DNA from: Chryseobacterium koreense CCUG 49689
Lineage (GTDB): Bacteria; Bacteroidota; Bacteroidia; Flavobacteriales; Weeksellaceae
Length of the DNA stretch: 64,000 bases
Direction of reading: 5' to 3'
Assembly (NCBI RefSeq): GCF_001045435.1
Contig: NZ_LFNG01000016.1
Coordinates: 1-64,000 of the forward strand
Below, piece by piece: positions 50,833-59,214 of the stretch; within the stretch, counting starts at the first letter, position 1, and each line of letters starts with the position of its first letter. The translations under genes and the position numbers were made by a program. The notes below the pieces were generated by a model that was given only the letters and a program-made list of their open reading frames with translations, ran no database searches and was not told the DNA's origin.

Positions 50833-50856
50833 CATAAGAATTAAAATTCCTAAGTG

Positions 50857-51765
50857 ATGAAAAAAATACTATTTATCTGCTTTTTCCTACCTTGGTTGGT
50901 AGGTATAGACGCACAAGTAGGAATAAATACTGCTGCGCCTGCAACAACTCTCGAGATTGTCGCCAAATCGCCTGCTACGCATGTTGAGGGAATCCTGATT
51001 CCCAAACTAACCGGGGATCAAATTTTTAATATGCCGATAACTCCTGCTTCCAATGAAGGAAATTTAGTGTACGCCATTTCGCCTGCCTCCGTGAGTAACC
51101 AAACCGGAGTGGGGGTAAACCTGACCGAAAAAGGATATTTCTACTGGGACGGCTCCGCTTGGGTGAGTATTGCTAATAACACCACGATTATCAATAACAT
51201 TTTAGCATTGGTTAAACCGATGAACTTTGCGTACGGTGATAATAATGATTTTCCGCAGGGAGGTACTTTTTTTAATTCTCCACACAGTCCGGATCTTAAA
51301 TTGTTGAATCCGATCTACGGCAATGCGGGGGGAACTCCGGATCTGATCCTTGAAAGTAATCCACTCAATGTGCAGATGTGGGATAATGCGACCTCTACCA
51401 TCAAATTTCCGCAGCAATTGAAAGGGTATGCTATCACCATCAACGTTTCCTTGAAATACCAACAGGTGAGCTCCAACTCTCTTTCAACCCGTTTGGTGGC
51501 CTATACCGGTGATGCTCTGACAGACGGTGCTACAGGGTTCTATATTTCCGGAGGAACCAAGATCAAAGACTTATTTTTCAAACTCAATGCTACCAGTGGA
51601 TTTACCTATGTAAGGGACGAACTGGTGATGTCACCGGTGATTGTAACCCAAGAAATCGTAGATCACGGCATTAAAATATTTGTAGGTGGTACTGGGAACA
51701 CCCACATTGAATATTACGAACCCGTAATATCTGTTAATTACGGAGTAGTGAATACCACCCTTTAA
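50857..51765 (+). CDS. Hypothetical secreted flavobacterial protein
   Basis: A 302-residue exported protein (signal peptide ending near VGIDAQ). The mature N-terminus VGINTAAPATTLEIVAKSP is a motif I know from many flavobacterial surface proteins, often of type IX secretion or tail-fibre-like kind, followed here by GILIPKLTGDQIFNMPI and GYFYWDGSAWVSI. The rest is beta-rich and unrecognised. There is no clear C-terminal sorting domain. The start is the ATG at 50857; a GTG three bases earlier is also in frame. Confidence 0.72.
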   Translation: MKKILFICFFLPWLVGIDAQVGINTAAPATTLEIVAKSPATHVEGILIPKLTGDQIFNMPITPASNEGNLVYAISPASVSNQTGVGVNLTEKGYFYWDGSAWVSIANNTTIINNILALVKPMNFAYGDNNDFPQGGTFFNSPHSPDLKLLNPIYGNAGGTPDLILESNPLNVQMWDNATSTIKFPQQLKGYAITINVSLKYQQVSSNSLSTRLVAYTGDALTDGATGFYISGGTKIKDLFFKLNATSGFTYVRDELVMSPVIVTQEIVDHGIKIFVGGTGNTHIEYYEPVISVNYGVVNTTL

Positions 51766-51814
51766 ACGAACATAGCGGAACAAGACTATTCTAAAAACTC
51801 AAGAATGATGCTGT

Positions 51815-51840
51815 AATCCCCGGAAGCTTTTCCGGGGATT
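51815..51840. terminator. Strong hairpin after the secreted-protein gene
   Basis: AATCCCCGGAA (51815-51825) pairs perfectly with TTCCGGGGATT (51830-51840). Only a weak T-run follows (GCTCTTGC), so termination is probable but not certain. Confidence 0.6.
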
Positions 51841-52013
51841 GCTCTTGCTATTTCCGGACTATTTTCAGGAAAACCATTAATAAAATAAGGATGAAGCAGA
51901 AAAGTGAATGACCGGATCAGTAAATTTTGATGCTTTTGAATACCGGCACAAAACAAAAAATGCCGTAAAACCTACATTTTACAGCATTTTGTACTATTTT
52001 TATTTAATAGTTG

Positions 52014-52087
52014 CGATCCGGACGGGACTCGAACCCGCGACCTCCGCCGTGACAGGGCGGCATTCTAACCAGCTGAACTACCGGATC
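52014..52087 (-). tRNA. tRNA-Asp (GTC), copy 1
   Basis: Read on the minus strand: acceptor GATCCGG with CCGGATC and discriminator G, D arm AGTTCAGCTGGTTAGA, anticodon loop CTGTCAC with GTC, and T arm GGTTCGAGTCC. 74 bases. The CCA end is not encoded. It is identical to the copy 107 bases further on. Confidence 0.95.
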
Positions 52088-52120
52088 AATTTTTTCGAAG
52101 ATAAAATTGTAAATCTTTTG

Positions 52121-52194
52121 CGATCCGGACGGGACTCGAACCCGCGACCTCCGCCGTGACAGGGCGGCATTCTAACCAGCTGAACTACCGGATC
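52121..52194 (-). tRNA. tRNA-Asp (GTC), copy 2
   Basis: Identical to the gene at 52014-52087 over all 74 bases, with the same orientation and a 33-base spacer between them. It is transcribed first. CCA is not encoded here either. Confidence 0.95.
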
Positions 52195-52270
52195 TCCTCA
52201 AATCAAAAGAACTCTTTCTTTTTGGTGAGTGCAAAAATACAACTTTTATCCGTTTCCGCAAACAAATCCC

Positions 52271-52300
52271 AAAAAAAATGCCTTCCTTGCTAGGAAAGCA
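52271..52300 (-). terminator. Terminator of trxA
   Basis: On the minus strand TGCTTTCC (complement of 52293-52300) pairs with GGAAGGCA (complement of 52279-52286) around TAGCAA and is followed by eight T (complement of the A-run 52271-52278). Confidence 0.8.
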
Positions 52301-52323
52301 CTCATTTTCAATTAAATTATTTC

Positions 52324-52641
52324 TTAAACGTGGGCTGCAAGTTTTTCTGCAATGGTTTCTTTTGGTACCACTCCCACTATTTTGTCAACCACTTCACCGT
52401 TTTTGAAGATCAAAACAGTAGGGATATTTCGGATACCGTAATCCACAGAAACCTGCTGGTTATTGTCCACATCCACTTTGCCTACGATTGCTTTTCCTTC
52501 GAAATCTGCAGCTACTTCTTCAATGATCGGACCCAACATTCTGCATGGACCACACCAAACTGCCCAAAAATCCACCAATACTGGTTTATCTGAATTCAAA
52601 ACCGTTTCCTGAAACGATTGATCTGTAATTTCTAATGCCAT
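52324..52641 (-). CDS. trxA: Thioredoxin
   Basis: A 105-residue cytoplasmic thioredoxin with the canonical WCGPC at 29-33, the preceding VLVDFWA, the buried Asp region and the cis-Pro loop NIPTVLIFKNGE. It reduces protein disulfides. I start at 52641 (MALEITD), the usual N-terminus; the frame continues 11 residues further upstream without a domain. A -7 box (minus strand 52672-52679, TAAATTTG) with TTTG 24 bases further upstream (52704-52707) precedes it, and a terminator follows. Confidence 0.95.
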   Translation of the reverse strand: MALEITDQSFQETVLNSDKPVLVDFWAVWCGPCRMLGPIIEEVAADFEGKAIVGKVDVDNNQQVSVDYGIRNIPTVLIFKNGEVVDKIVGVVPKETIAEKLAAHV

Positions 52642-52671
52642 TTTATCTAATTTTTTATCTTTTTTATGGTA

Positions 52672-52707
52672 CAAATTTACAACTTTCCGGCTAATTTAAC
52701 GCACAAA
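52672..52707 (-). promoter_or_regulatory. Candidate promoter of trxA
   Basis: On the minus strand: TTTG (52704-52707), 24 bases, TAAATTTG (52672-52679), then 30 bases to the ATG. Both boxes match, but the spacer is at least one base above the usual upper limit. Confidence 0.45.
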
Positions 52708-53883
52708 CTATCTATGCCCCACATTTGCTTTTTCTATTTCAAAAGAAACCGAAATTTCCTTCAAGGCATCAACCAGTGCATCGATTTCTTCTTTCGTGGT
52801 AAAATGGCTGAATGAAATCCTCAGCGGAGTGGTGTTTTCCATTTCTTCTTCGTCCAAAATGCTCATCATCACCATTGACGGATGAGAAGCTCCCGATGAA
52901 CAGGCACTTCCCTGAGAAATTGCAATGCCCTTCATATCCAATTTCAAACCAATCATCGGATCTTTATAAGGCAGCAAAACGCTCAAAACCGTATATAGAC
53001 TTTTTTCCAGATCCGCACTTCTCCCGTTGAATTTCACGCCAGGAATTTCCGAAGCAATCCTTTCAATGGCGTACTGCTTGATTTCTTTGATCTTATTGGC
53101 AAATTCATCCATATTATTCACGTAGATTTCCAGCGCTTTTCCTAAACCTACGATTCCACAAACATTCTCTGTACCAGCTCTTAAGCTCCTTTCCTGAGGA
53201 CCACCTGTAATAATTCCCTTCAGTCCGGATGATTTTCTGATGAATGCAAATCCGCTTCCTTTGGGGCCGTGGAACTTGTGTGCACTGCAGGATGCAAAAT
53301 CAATAGGAATTTCAGAAAAATCCAATTCCATATGCGCCATGGACTGCACCGTATCTGAATGAAACAGCGCATGGTTGGCTTTGCAAATCTCCGCGGCTTT
53401 TTTAATGTCAAAGAGGTTTCCGATTTCATTGTTGGCATGCATCAAGGTGACCAATGTTTTCTTGTCAGAACTTTTTAAGGCTTCTTCCAATTTTCCGAGG
53501 TCAATATCACCATTTTTATCAGGACGAAGATAAACCACTTCGATTCCCTTTCGCTTTTTCATATCTAGCACACTTTCTGCAACACACTTGTGCTCAAGCG
53601 GTGAAGTGATGATTCGCTCCACTCCCAAATGATCGACGCTGGATTTGATGATCATGTTATTAGACTCTGTGCCGCAACTGGTGAAAATGATTTCCGCAGG
53701 TGTCACATGGAGGTAATCTGCCACTTCGCGCCGAACTTTTTCGATGAGGATTTTTGCTTCCTGACCGTAGCTGTGTGTGGAAGACGGGTTTCCGAAATTG
53801 AATTTCATAACGCCAACCATCGCATCGATGACTTCTTCCGAAAGCGGAGTCGTGGCGGCATTGTCCAAATATATTTTGTCCAT
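52708..53883 (-). CDS. Cysteine desulfurase (NifS/IscS family)
   Basis: A 391-residue PLP enzyme that takes sulfur from cysteine for Fe-S clusters or thio-modified tRNA. The PLP lysine is K203 (SCSAHKFHGPKG), the catalytic Cys is C328 in GSACSSGASHP, and YLDNAATTPLSEEVIDAM, FTSCGTESNN and HANNEIGN are conserved. The short Cys loop is of the class I (IscS/NifS) type. No isc or suf genes are adjacent, so its pathway cannot be told from context. trxA is downstream on the same strand. Confidence 0.93.
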   Translation of the reverse strand: MDKIYLDNAATTPLSEEVIDAMVGVMKFNFGNPSSTHSYGQEAKILIEKVRREVADYLHVTPAEIIFTSCGTESNNMIIKSSVDHLGVERIITSPLEHKCVAESVLDMKKRKGIEVVYLRPDKNGDIDLGKLEEALKSSDKKTLVTLMHANNEIGNLFDIKKAAEICKANHALFHSDTVQSMAHMELDFSEIPIDFASCSAHKFHGPKGSGFAFIRKSSGLKGIITGGPQERSLRAGTENVCGIVGLGKALEIYVNNMDEFANKIKEIKQYAIERIASEIPGVKFNGRSADLEKSLYTVLSVLLPYKDPMIGLKLDMKGIAISQGSACSSGASHPSMVMMSILDEEEMENTTPLRISFSHFTTKEEIDALVDALKEISVSFEIEKANVGHR

Positions 53884-53931
53884 TTTTACTTAAAAAGGGG
53901 TTTTTTAGGGTAGGTATTTGCGGGACTAAAT

Positions 53932-54519
53932 TTAATGAAAAAATTCATAATGGCTTTCATCAGCAAAATCCATCATTGGGCGGTCTCCGGAAGTATCTCC
54001 AAAAGCAATGATTTTATCGAATTTTTTTCCGTCGATTGCCTCTTTAATCCTGCTGACTTTTTCTGTGCCATTGCAATTTCTTCCCAAAAAATTTCCAGTG
54101 AAAATATCATCTCTAAATTCCGCCCGGGTTGCCAACAGATTCATACCCAGTTTTTCGGCAAAAGGTTTTACCCAGATATCCAAAGATGCGGAAACGATGT
54201 AACTTTCCGTGTTTTCGCTTTTTCTGTTTTTGATAAATTCAAGGGCATTTTCCCGAATAATTTCCGGATAATAATTTTCAAAGAATTTTTTTGTTTTTTC
54301 TTCTATTCTGCTTTTCCTCTGGCCTTTAAGTATGGATGAAATAAAACTTTTCTTTACTTTTTCGGCATTGGCCAATTTTAACTTTAACAAAATAAAAAGC
54401 GGAACGTGCTTGATAAACTGAAAATTAAACTTCAAAGGATCATAGAATTTAAGGTACAAAAACATGGTGTCTTTGTACGTTAAAGTTCCGTCGAAATCGA
54501 ATAAATACAGTTTCTTCAT
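53932..54519 (-). CDS. HAD-family phosphatase (probable DPPR-type phosphatase)
   Basis: A 195-residue HAD phosphatase of subclass IB. Motif I is LYLFDFDGTLTYKDT (nucleophile D8, acid D10), motif II IVSASLDIWVKPF, motif IV IIAFGDTSGDRPMM. I start at 54519 because the longer frame adds only seven residues. It lies at the end of the ubiA-dprE1-dprE2 operon, so it is a good candidate for the phosphatase that removes the 5-phosphate from polyprenyl-phosphoryl-5-phosphoribose. In mycobacteria that step is assigned to a different protein family, so this is inferred from position. Confidence 0.82.
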   Translation of the reverse strand: MKKLYLFDFDGTLTYKDTMFLYLKFYDPLKFNFQFIKHVPLFILLKLKLANAEKVKKSFISSILKGQRKSRIEEKTKKFFENYYPEIIRENALEFIKNRKSENTESYIVSASLDIWVKPFAEKLGMNLLATRAEFRDDIFTGNFLGRNCNGTEKVSRIKEAIDGKKFDKIIAFGDTSGDRPMMDFADESHYEFFH

Positions 54520-54583
54520 TGGTATTTTTACAATTGGCAATCAGGTTACGCCATTCAGCTTAAAGCCACTTGCCAAAAGCGAA

Positions 54584-55309
54584 CTAAAGTTTTAATTTCT
54601 TAAAAATAAATTCGGGTATATTTTTGATAATCAACATAATGATTCCCCATACCGGCAAAATGTAAACTATGTTTTTTTGTTTTTTATAGGCTTTGTAGAT
54701 TGCTGCGGCAGCTTGTTTTGGACTTGCCGTAAGCGTGGGATTCAGTGGCAATCCTTCCGTCATTTTGGTGTCCATGAATCCTGGTTTCACGGTCATCACA
54801 TGAACCTTTTTACTGAAAAGATAATTTCGGAGTCCGCTTAAATACGCCGTCAAACCGGCTTTTGCACTTCCGTAAATAAAATTGCTCTGTCTTCCCCGAT
54901 CACCGGCAACAGATGATAGCACAATCATGTTTCCAGCACGTTTTCTTTCCATTCTTTCTGCAAAATAATTCAGAACAGGAACCAGTTTCGCGTAATTGAT
55001 GTCGATGATCTTTTGCGTATTATTTTGGTCATAAAGCCCATCTTCGGTACTTTGCCCCAGATAACCGGTTGCACAAAAAAGGAGCTCAGAATCGATGTCA
55101 TCGAAGCTGGAATAATCAATTTCACGCAACAGATCAAGCTCAATAATTTTGCTTTGCTGAAGGTATTTCACATCGATATGCTGTGCAAATCTCTTCGCGT
55201 TTTCCATATCCGAAGTGAACAGATAAACATAAGCAAACTGCTCTCCCGATTGCAAAACCTTTTCTACAAACGCTTGAGCTACTTCTGAATTACTGCCGAG
55301 AATGATCAT
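54584..55309 (-). CDS. DprE2-like short-chain dehydrogenase
   Basis: A 241-residue short-chain dehydrogenase. The Rossmann start is MIILGSNSEVAQAFVEKVL and the catalytic YxxxK is in FIYGSAKAGLTAYLSGL, with Ser in MIVLSSVAGDRGRQ. It looks like DprE2, which reduces the 2-keto intermediate made by DprE1 to the arabinose epimer. The gene order and the DprE1-like neighbour support this strongly; sequence alone would only say SDR. A C-terminal hydrophobic stretch (VYILPVWGIIMLIIKNIPEF) suggests membrane association. Confidence 0.87.
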   Translation of the reverse strand: MIILGSNSEVAQAFVEKVLQSGEQFAYVYLFTSDMENAKRFAQHIDVKYLQQSKIIELDLLREIDYSSFDDIDSELLFCATGYLGQSTEDGLYDQNNTQKIIDINYAKLVPVLNYFAERMERKRAGNMIVLSSVAGDRGRQSNFIYGSAKAGLTAYLSGLRNYLFSKKVHVMTVKPGFMDTKMTEGLPLNPTLTASPKQAAAAIYKAYKKQKNIVYILPVWGIIMLIIKNIPEFIFKKLKL

Positions 55310-55368
55310 GATTGATGGGTGCTTTAAGATTTGAGTTGGCTTTTTGGTGCATTTAGTTCAGGGTGCAA

Positions 55369-56685
55369 TCAAATATTGTTAATGATTCTTTTATATTGTA
55401 GCGACACAAATTTCGGATTCTGAACATTTTGCAGGTAATTTGTCAATGATGATTTGCTCATGGCATCTTTGGTCAAATATATTCTTCCGCCGAACTCTTC
55501 AACAATTTCATCCAGTTTTTGCACCAAATCCTTCAGTTTAGAATTCACTTTAAAGTCCAAAGCCAAAGTATATCCTTCGAAAGGAAATGAATTGTAAGCT
55601 TCAGGATTATTTTTTCCGAAAAGCTTCAAAACCGCCAAAAAAGAGCCATTTCCACTTTTTGCAATGGTTTCCAAAATCCGCCGCATTCCTTCTTTGCCTT
55701 TAGCTTTGGGAATCACCATCTGGTACTGGATAAATCCGCTTTTGCCATAAATCCTGTTCCAATCGTTAATCGCATCCAAAGGATAGAAAAACGTTTCATA
55801 GTCTATATAACTCTTCACTTCCTTGGCACGCTGCTTTTTGAAATAGAGCATGTTGAAGAGCTTCACGGTGAAATTATTCAAAACAAAATTCGGAAAATAA
55901 AAAGGTACCGTGGGACTAAGTTTTGGCCTTAATCTGAGCGGATTATCATGGAGGTTTTTTGGAAGTTGATGTCTGAAAGCGTGCTCACCGCGCATCAAAA
56001 TACTTCGGCCTATATTTTTTCCCGTTTGCAGACAATCGATCCATGCCACGCTGTAAGTCCAGGATTCGCTTTCTTCAAAAAGCCTGAATATTTCATCAAG
56101 ATTTTCTGCTTTAATGCTTTCCTGCCTAATATATGCGGTTTCGATATTTTTTAACTTAAATTTTGCCGAGAGAATAATTCCGGTCAATCCCATTCCGCCA
56201 ATTGTTGCCCAAAACTTTTCGGCGTTTTCGGTTCGCGAGCAATTCAGGATTTCGCCATTTTCATTAAGTAATGAAAATTCCAAAACGTACTCCGAAAAAC
56301 ATCCCTCTGCATGGTGATTTTTCCCATGAACATCAGATGCAATGGCGCCTCCAATGGAAATAAACTTAGTTCCCGGCGTCACATAGAGAAAGTAACCCTG
56401 TGGAACCACCACTTCCAAAACTTCTGAAAGTAAAACTCCGGATTCACACTCGATAATTCCGTTTAAGCGGTCAAAGCTGATGAATTTGTTCAGTCTTTTC
56501 GTGGAAAAAATATGTTCAGAAAACGCTGCGTCTCCATAACATCTTCCGTTTCCGCGAGCGATAATTTCGTTGTGGTTTTTTACGAATTCTCTAATCTTTT
56601 TTAAGGAATCATCTGATCTGATTTCTTTTTCTACCACCGGAAAATTTCCCCAATTCGTCACTTTCTGTATAAAATTCGGCTTCAT
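55369..56685 (-). CDS. DprE1-like FAD-binding oxidoreductase
   Basis: A 438-residue FAD enzyme of the vanillyl-alcohol-oxidase/ALO fold. The FAD site is NEIIARGNGRCYGDAAF, then GGAIASDVHGKNHHAEG and the domain end FLAVLKLFGKNN. It matches DprE1, which oxidises the 2-OH of decaprenyl-phosphoryl ribose. The start is the ATG at 56685, which overlaps the ubiA stop codon; the longer frame adds 13 residues inside ubiA. It is the second of four genes. Confidence 0.88.
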   Translation of the reverse strand: MKPNFIQKVTNWGNFPVVEKEIRSDDSLKKIREFVKNHNEIIARGNGRCYGDAAFSEHIFSTKRLNKFISFDRLNGIIECESGVLLSEVLEVVVPQGYFLYVTPGTKFISIGGAIASDVHGKNHHAEGCFSEYVLEFSLLNENGEILNCSRTENAEKFWATIGGMGLTGIILSAKFKLKNIETAYIRQESIKAENLDEIFRLFEESESWTYSVAWIDCLQTGKNIGRSILMRGEHAFRHQLPKNLHDNPLRLRPKLSPTVPFYFPNFVLNNFTVKLFNMLYFKKQRAKEVKSYIDYETFFYPLDAINDWNRIYGKSGFIQYQMVIPKAKGKEGMRRILETIAKSGNGSFLAVLKLFGKNNPEAYNSFPFEGYTLALDFKVNSKLKDLVQKLDEIVEEFGGRIYLTKDAMSKSSLTNYLQNVQNPKFVSLQYKRIINNI

Positions 56686-57569
56686 TATTTGAAATAGATT
56701 TGAAGTAAAAAAGAAATGAGCCAAAGCACCAATGTGGCCTGAATGTAATGGTCTTTATAAACGATTTTGGTGGGCGATTCGGTTTTGTTGTAAACCAAAG
56801 TCTGCTGCAGATACCTTAGAAACGCGAAAACCACAAAGATAACGGTGTAGAAAACCCTTGGGTGAAAGCGTTTCTGTACTTCCGGCGATAGGGTGAACAT
56901 CAGATAACAGACAATTGCCAAAGCGCAACTGATTGAAAGTGCGATATCTGCGAATTGCACATTATAACCATCTAACGCCTTTCTGGTTCGCCCGGAAATC
57001 TGCGCATTGATCAGCTCGCCGCGCCTTTTGCCAATCGCCAAAACCAGCGCCAGTACGAAGGTCAGCAAAATTGCCCATTGGGAAATAAAGATTCCGGTTG
57101 CGTAACCTCCTGCCAGAACTCTTAGAACAAATCCCGTGGCGATGATGCAGATATCTACGATGGCCACATGTTTTAATTTGAAGGTATAAAGGACGTTCAT
57201 CACAAAATACAACAGGATAATAGTGGAAAATTTCCAGTAGTTTTGATGGAAATAGGATTGCCCGAAAAATATGAGCGCAGTGACAAAAGCGATCAGTAAA
57301 ACCAAAATAGTGCGCGCAGTATTTTTGGAAATTGCACCACTCGCAAGCGGCCGATTCCTTTTCTCTGGATGTTTGCGGTCGGATTCGATATCCGAATAAT
57401 CATTAATGATATAAATACAACTAGCGGTGAGGGAAAACACGACAAACGCAAAAATACTTTCGAGCAGCAGCTTGGAATTGGTGACATTGCCGGAAAAAAA
57501 CAAAGGTGCAAATACGAAAAGATTTTTCACCCATTGTTCGACCCGAAGCAGTTTAAAGAATTTCGTCAT
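56685..57569 (-). CDS. UbiA-family prenyltransferase (DPPR synthase-like)
   Basis: A 294-residue inner-membrane protein with about nine helices. The first Asp-rich motif is NDYSDIESDRKHPEKRNRPL, where ND..D..D binds the metal-diphosphate. This form, with KNRPLASG-like ending, is that of the 5-phosphoribosyl-1-diphosphate:polyprenyl-phosphate transferase of mycobacteria (Rv3806c), more than of the quinone UbiA. It heads an operon with DprE1, DprE2 and a phosphatase. It is the last core gene before the mobile element at the right. Confidence 0.88.
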   Translation of the reverse strand: MTKFFKLLRVEQWVKNLFVFAPLFFSGNVTNSKLLLESIFAFVVFSLTASCIYIINDYSDIESDRKHPEKRNRPLASGAISKNTARTILVLLIAFVTALIFFGQSYFHQNYWKFSTIILLYFVMNVLYTFKLKHVAIVDICIIATGFVLRVLAGGYATGIFISQWAILLTFVLALVLAIGKRRGELINAQISGRTRKALDGYNVQFADIALSISCALAIVCYLMFTLSPEVQKRFHPRVFYTVIFVVFAFLRYLQQTLVYNKTESPTKIVYKDHYIQATLVLWLISFLLQIYFK

Positions 57570-57869
57570 CCGTGTAAATAATCAGCTACAAAATTAATGA
57601 TTTTAAAATAAATTTTCAGTAAAAATACATCAAAGATTAATAACAGGGAAAACGGTTGTAAATAAAGGCTTTACAGCCGTTTTATGATTTTTTGGTAATG
57701 CGGTAAAAAGCAGAAAAAAGCGAGGTTTGGCAAAAGTAAGGTTACTAAAACGTTACTTTTAAATAATGGAAACAATCATTTCAAAACACTGTATTTCAGT
57801 CTTTTGCACAGTTTTTCATATTGTTCCGTGGCTCACATAAGTTTAATTTTATCATTAAGAATTGTGAGT
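57570..57869. other. Gene-free border between core chromosome and island
   Basis: 300 bases without a supported gene. It holds a long hairpin (57649-57683) and a pair of GTTAC repeats (in AAGGTTACTAAAACGTTACT, about 57738-57757). The left end (attL) of the integrated element should lie here, but the other end is outside the window, so the core site cannot be defined. Confidence 0.5.
57649..57683. terminator. Long hairpin at the island border
   Basis: AAAACGGTTGTAAA (57649-57662) pairs with TTTACAGCCGTTTT (57670-57683) around TAAAGGC, 14 pairs with one wobble. It has the shape of an intrinsic terminator in the plus direction (TTTTATGATTTTTTGG follows) and would insulate the element from transcription. 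It might instead be part of the attachment region. Confidence 0.5.
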
Positions 57870-59120
57870 ATGGAAACGACAAAAAAATCAACGTTTAAGG
57901 TATTGTTTTACCTTAAAAAGAACGCCCCAAAGAAAAACGGAAAGGTTACGGTTATGTGCAGGATTACCGTAAACGGCAACCAGTCTGCATTCAGTACCAA
58001 GCTGGATATTTCCGCATCGAATTGGGATTTGAAGTACGGCAGGGTTTTAGGAAAAAGCAGGGAAGCCCAGGACGTGAACGGCAAACTTGACAAGATACGT
58101 TTAGGTATCGAGGAATGCTATTCCAAAATCCTGAAGAACGAGGGAGCTGTAAACAGTACGAAACTTAAAAATGCCTTTCTCGGTATGGAAAGCGGAGAGC
58201 TTACCTTTTTCAGGTTCTGCGAGCAATTTCTTTTGGACTTCGATAAAAAAGTCGGTAGCGGACTTAGGGCTATAGGTTCTTACCGTAGGTACAGGACACT
58301 CATAAAGCATCTTCGCAATTTTGCACGTGTGAAATATGGTTATACCGATGTATCTTTTAATGACCTTACCCCTGATTTTGTACAGGACTTTGATTACTAC
58401 CTGCGTGATGACCATCAATTGGGGCATAATACGGTTTGGGTATATATGATTGGATTTACCACGCTTTGCCGATTGGCAATGAGCAGAAAGCATCTTGCCT
58501 TTAATCCTTTCAGTGAATACAAGAACACCAAAAAAGACCGAGACCGTGGCTATCTTTTGAGAAATGAACTGGAACAGCTCGTAACGTTCAACTGCGAAAA
58601 AAAGAAAGATGAACTGGTTAAAGATTTGTTTGTTTTCAGTTGCTTTACTGGTCTTTCCTATTCAGATATTAAAGGGCTTAGAAACAGCAATATTCAGGAT
58701 TTCTTTGACGGTAACCAGTGGATTATCATACGTAGGAAAAAAACAGCCACATCGTCAAACGTGATGCTGTTGGATATTCCCAAAATGATTATCGAAAAAT
58801 ATGCAGGATTTTCAAAAGACGGTAAGGTTTTCCCTGTACCATCAAACACTGTCTGCAATGATAGTTTGAAACGAATATCTCAACTGATTGACTGCCTGAA
58901 ACAAAAGAAAGTAACCTTTCATTTGGCACGTCATACGTTTGCCACCTTGTTTTTGAGCGAGGGTGTTCCGCTTGAAAGTTTGAGCAAGATGTTAGGACAT
59001 AAGAATATTGCTACTACTCAGATTTACGCCAAGATACTTAACGAGAAAGTCGGTAAGGATATGCAAAAGGTTTCACATAAATTCAAGGGAATGGAACAGT
59101 CATTTGTTTCGCAACTATGA
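57870..59120 (+). CDS. Tyrosine site-specific recombinase of the CTnDOT type
   Basis: A 416-residue integrase: arm-binding N-terminal part (about 1-95, LFYLKKNAPKKNGKVTVMCRI), core-binding SAM-like domain (about 105-205), catalytic domain (about 215-400). HLARHTFATL (His, Arg), LGHKNIATTQIYAKI (His, catalytic Tyr) are present. The first catalytic Arg position reads FTGLSYSDIKGL, with Ser in place of Arg, as in IntDOT-type integrases of Bacteroidota conjugative transposons. I start at 57870 (METTKKSTFKV); the frame is open 22 residues further. It marks the left end of the island. Confidence 0.92.
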   Translation: METTKKSTFKVLFYLKKNAPKKNGKVTVMCRITVNGNQSAFSTKLDISASNWDLKYGRVLGKSREAQDVNGKLDKIRLGIEECYSKILKNEGAVNSTKLKNAFLGMESGELTFFRFCEQFLLDFDKKVGSGLRAIGSYRRYRTLIKHLRNFARVKYGYTDVSFNDLTPDFVQDFDYYLRDDHQLGHNTVWVYMIGFTTLCRLAMSRKHLAFNPFSEYKNTKKDRDRGYLLRNELEQLVTFNCEKKKDELVKDLFVFSCFTGLSYSDIKGLRNSNIQDFFDGNQWIIIRRKKTATSSNVMLLDIPKMIIEKYAGFSKDGKVFPVPSNTVCNDSLKRISQLIDCLKQKKVTFHLARHTFATLFLSEGVPLESLSKMLGHKNIATTQIYAKILNEKVGKDMQKVSHKFKGMEQSFVSQL

Positions 59121-59141
59121 AATCTATAAAGTAATCAAGAA

Positions 59142-59172
59142 AAGTCAATGTTATTTACATTGACTTTTTTTG
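59142..59172 (+). terminator. Terminator of the integrase gene
   Basis: AAGTCAATGT (59142-59151) pairs with ACATTGACTT (59157-59166) around TATTT, followed by TTTTTTG. Confidence 0.8.
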
Positions 59173-59214
59173 TTTACCTTGGCTACACTTTTAAGAAATT
59201 AAAACAAGACTTTA

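Noticed and set aside
52014-52194. tRNA-Asp genes as the integration site of the island
   Set aside because: The integrase is 5.6 kb away, with a core operon (trxA to ubiA) between, and no partial tRNA copy is seen near the island border.
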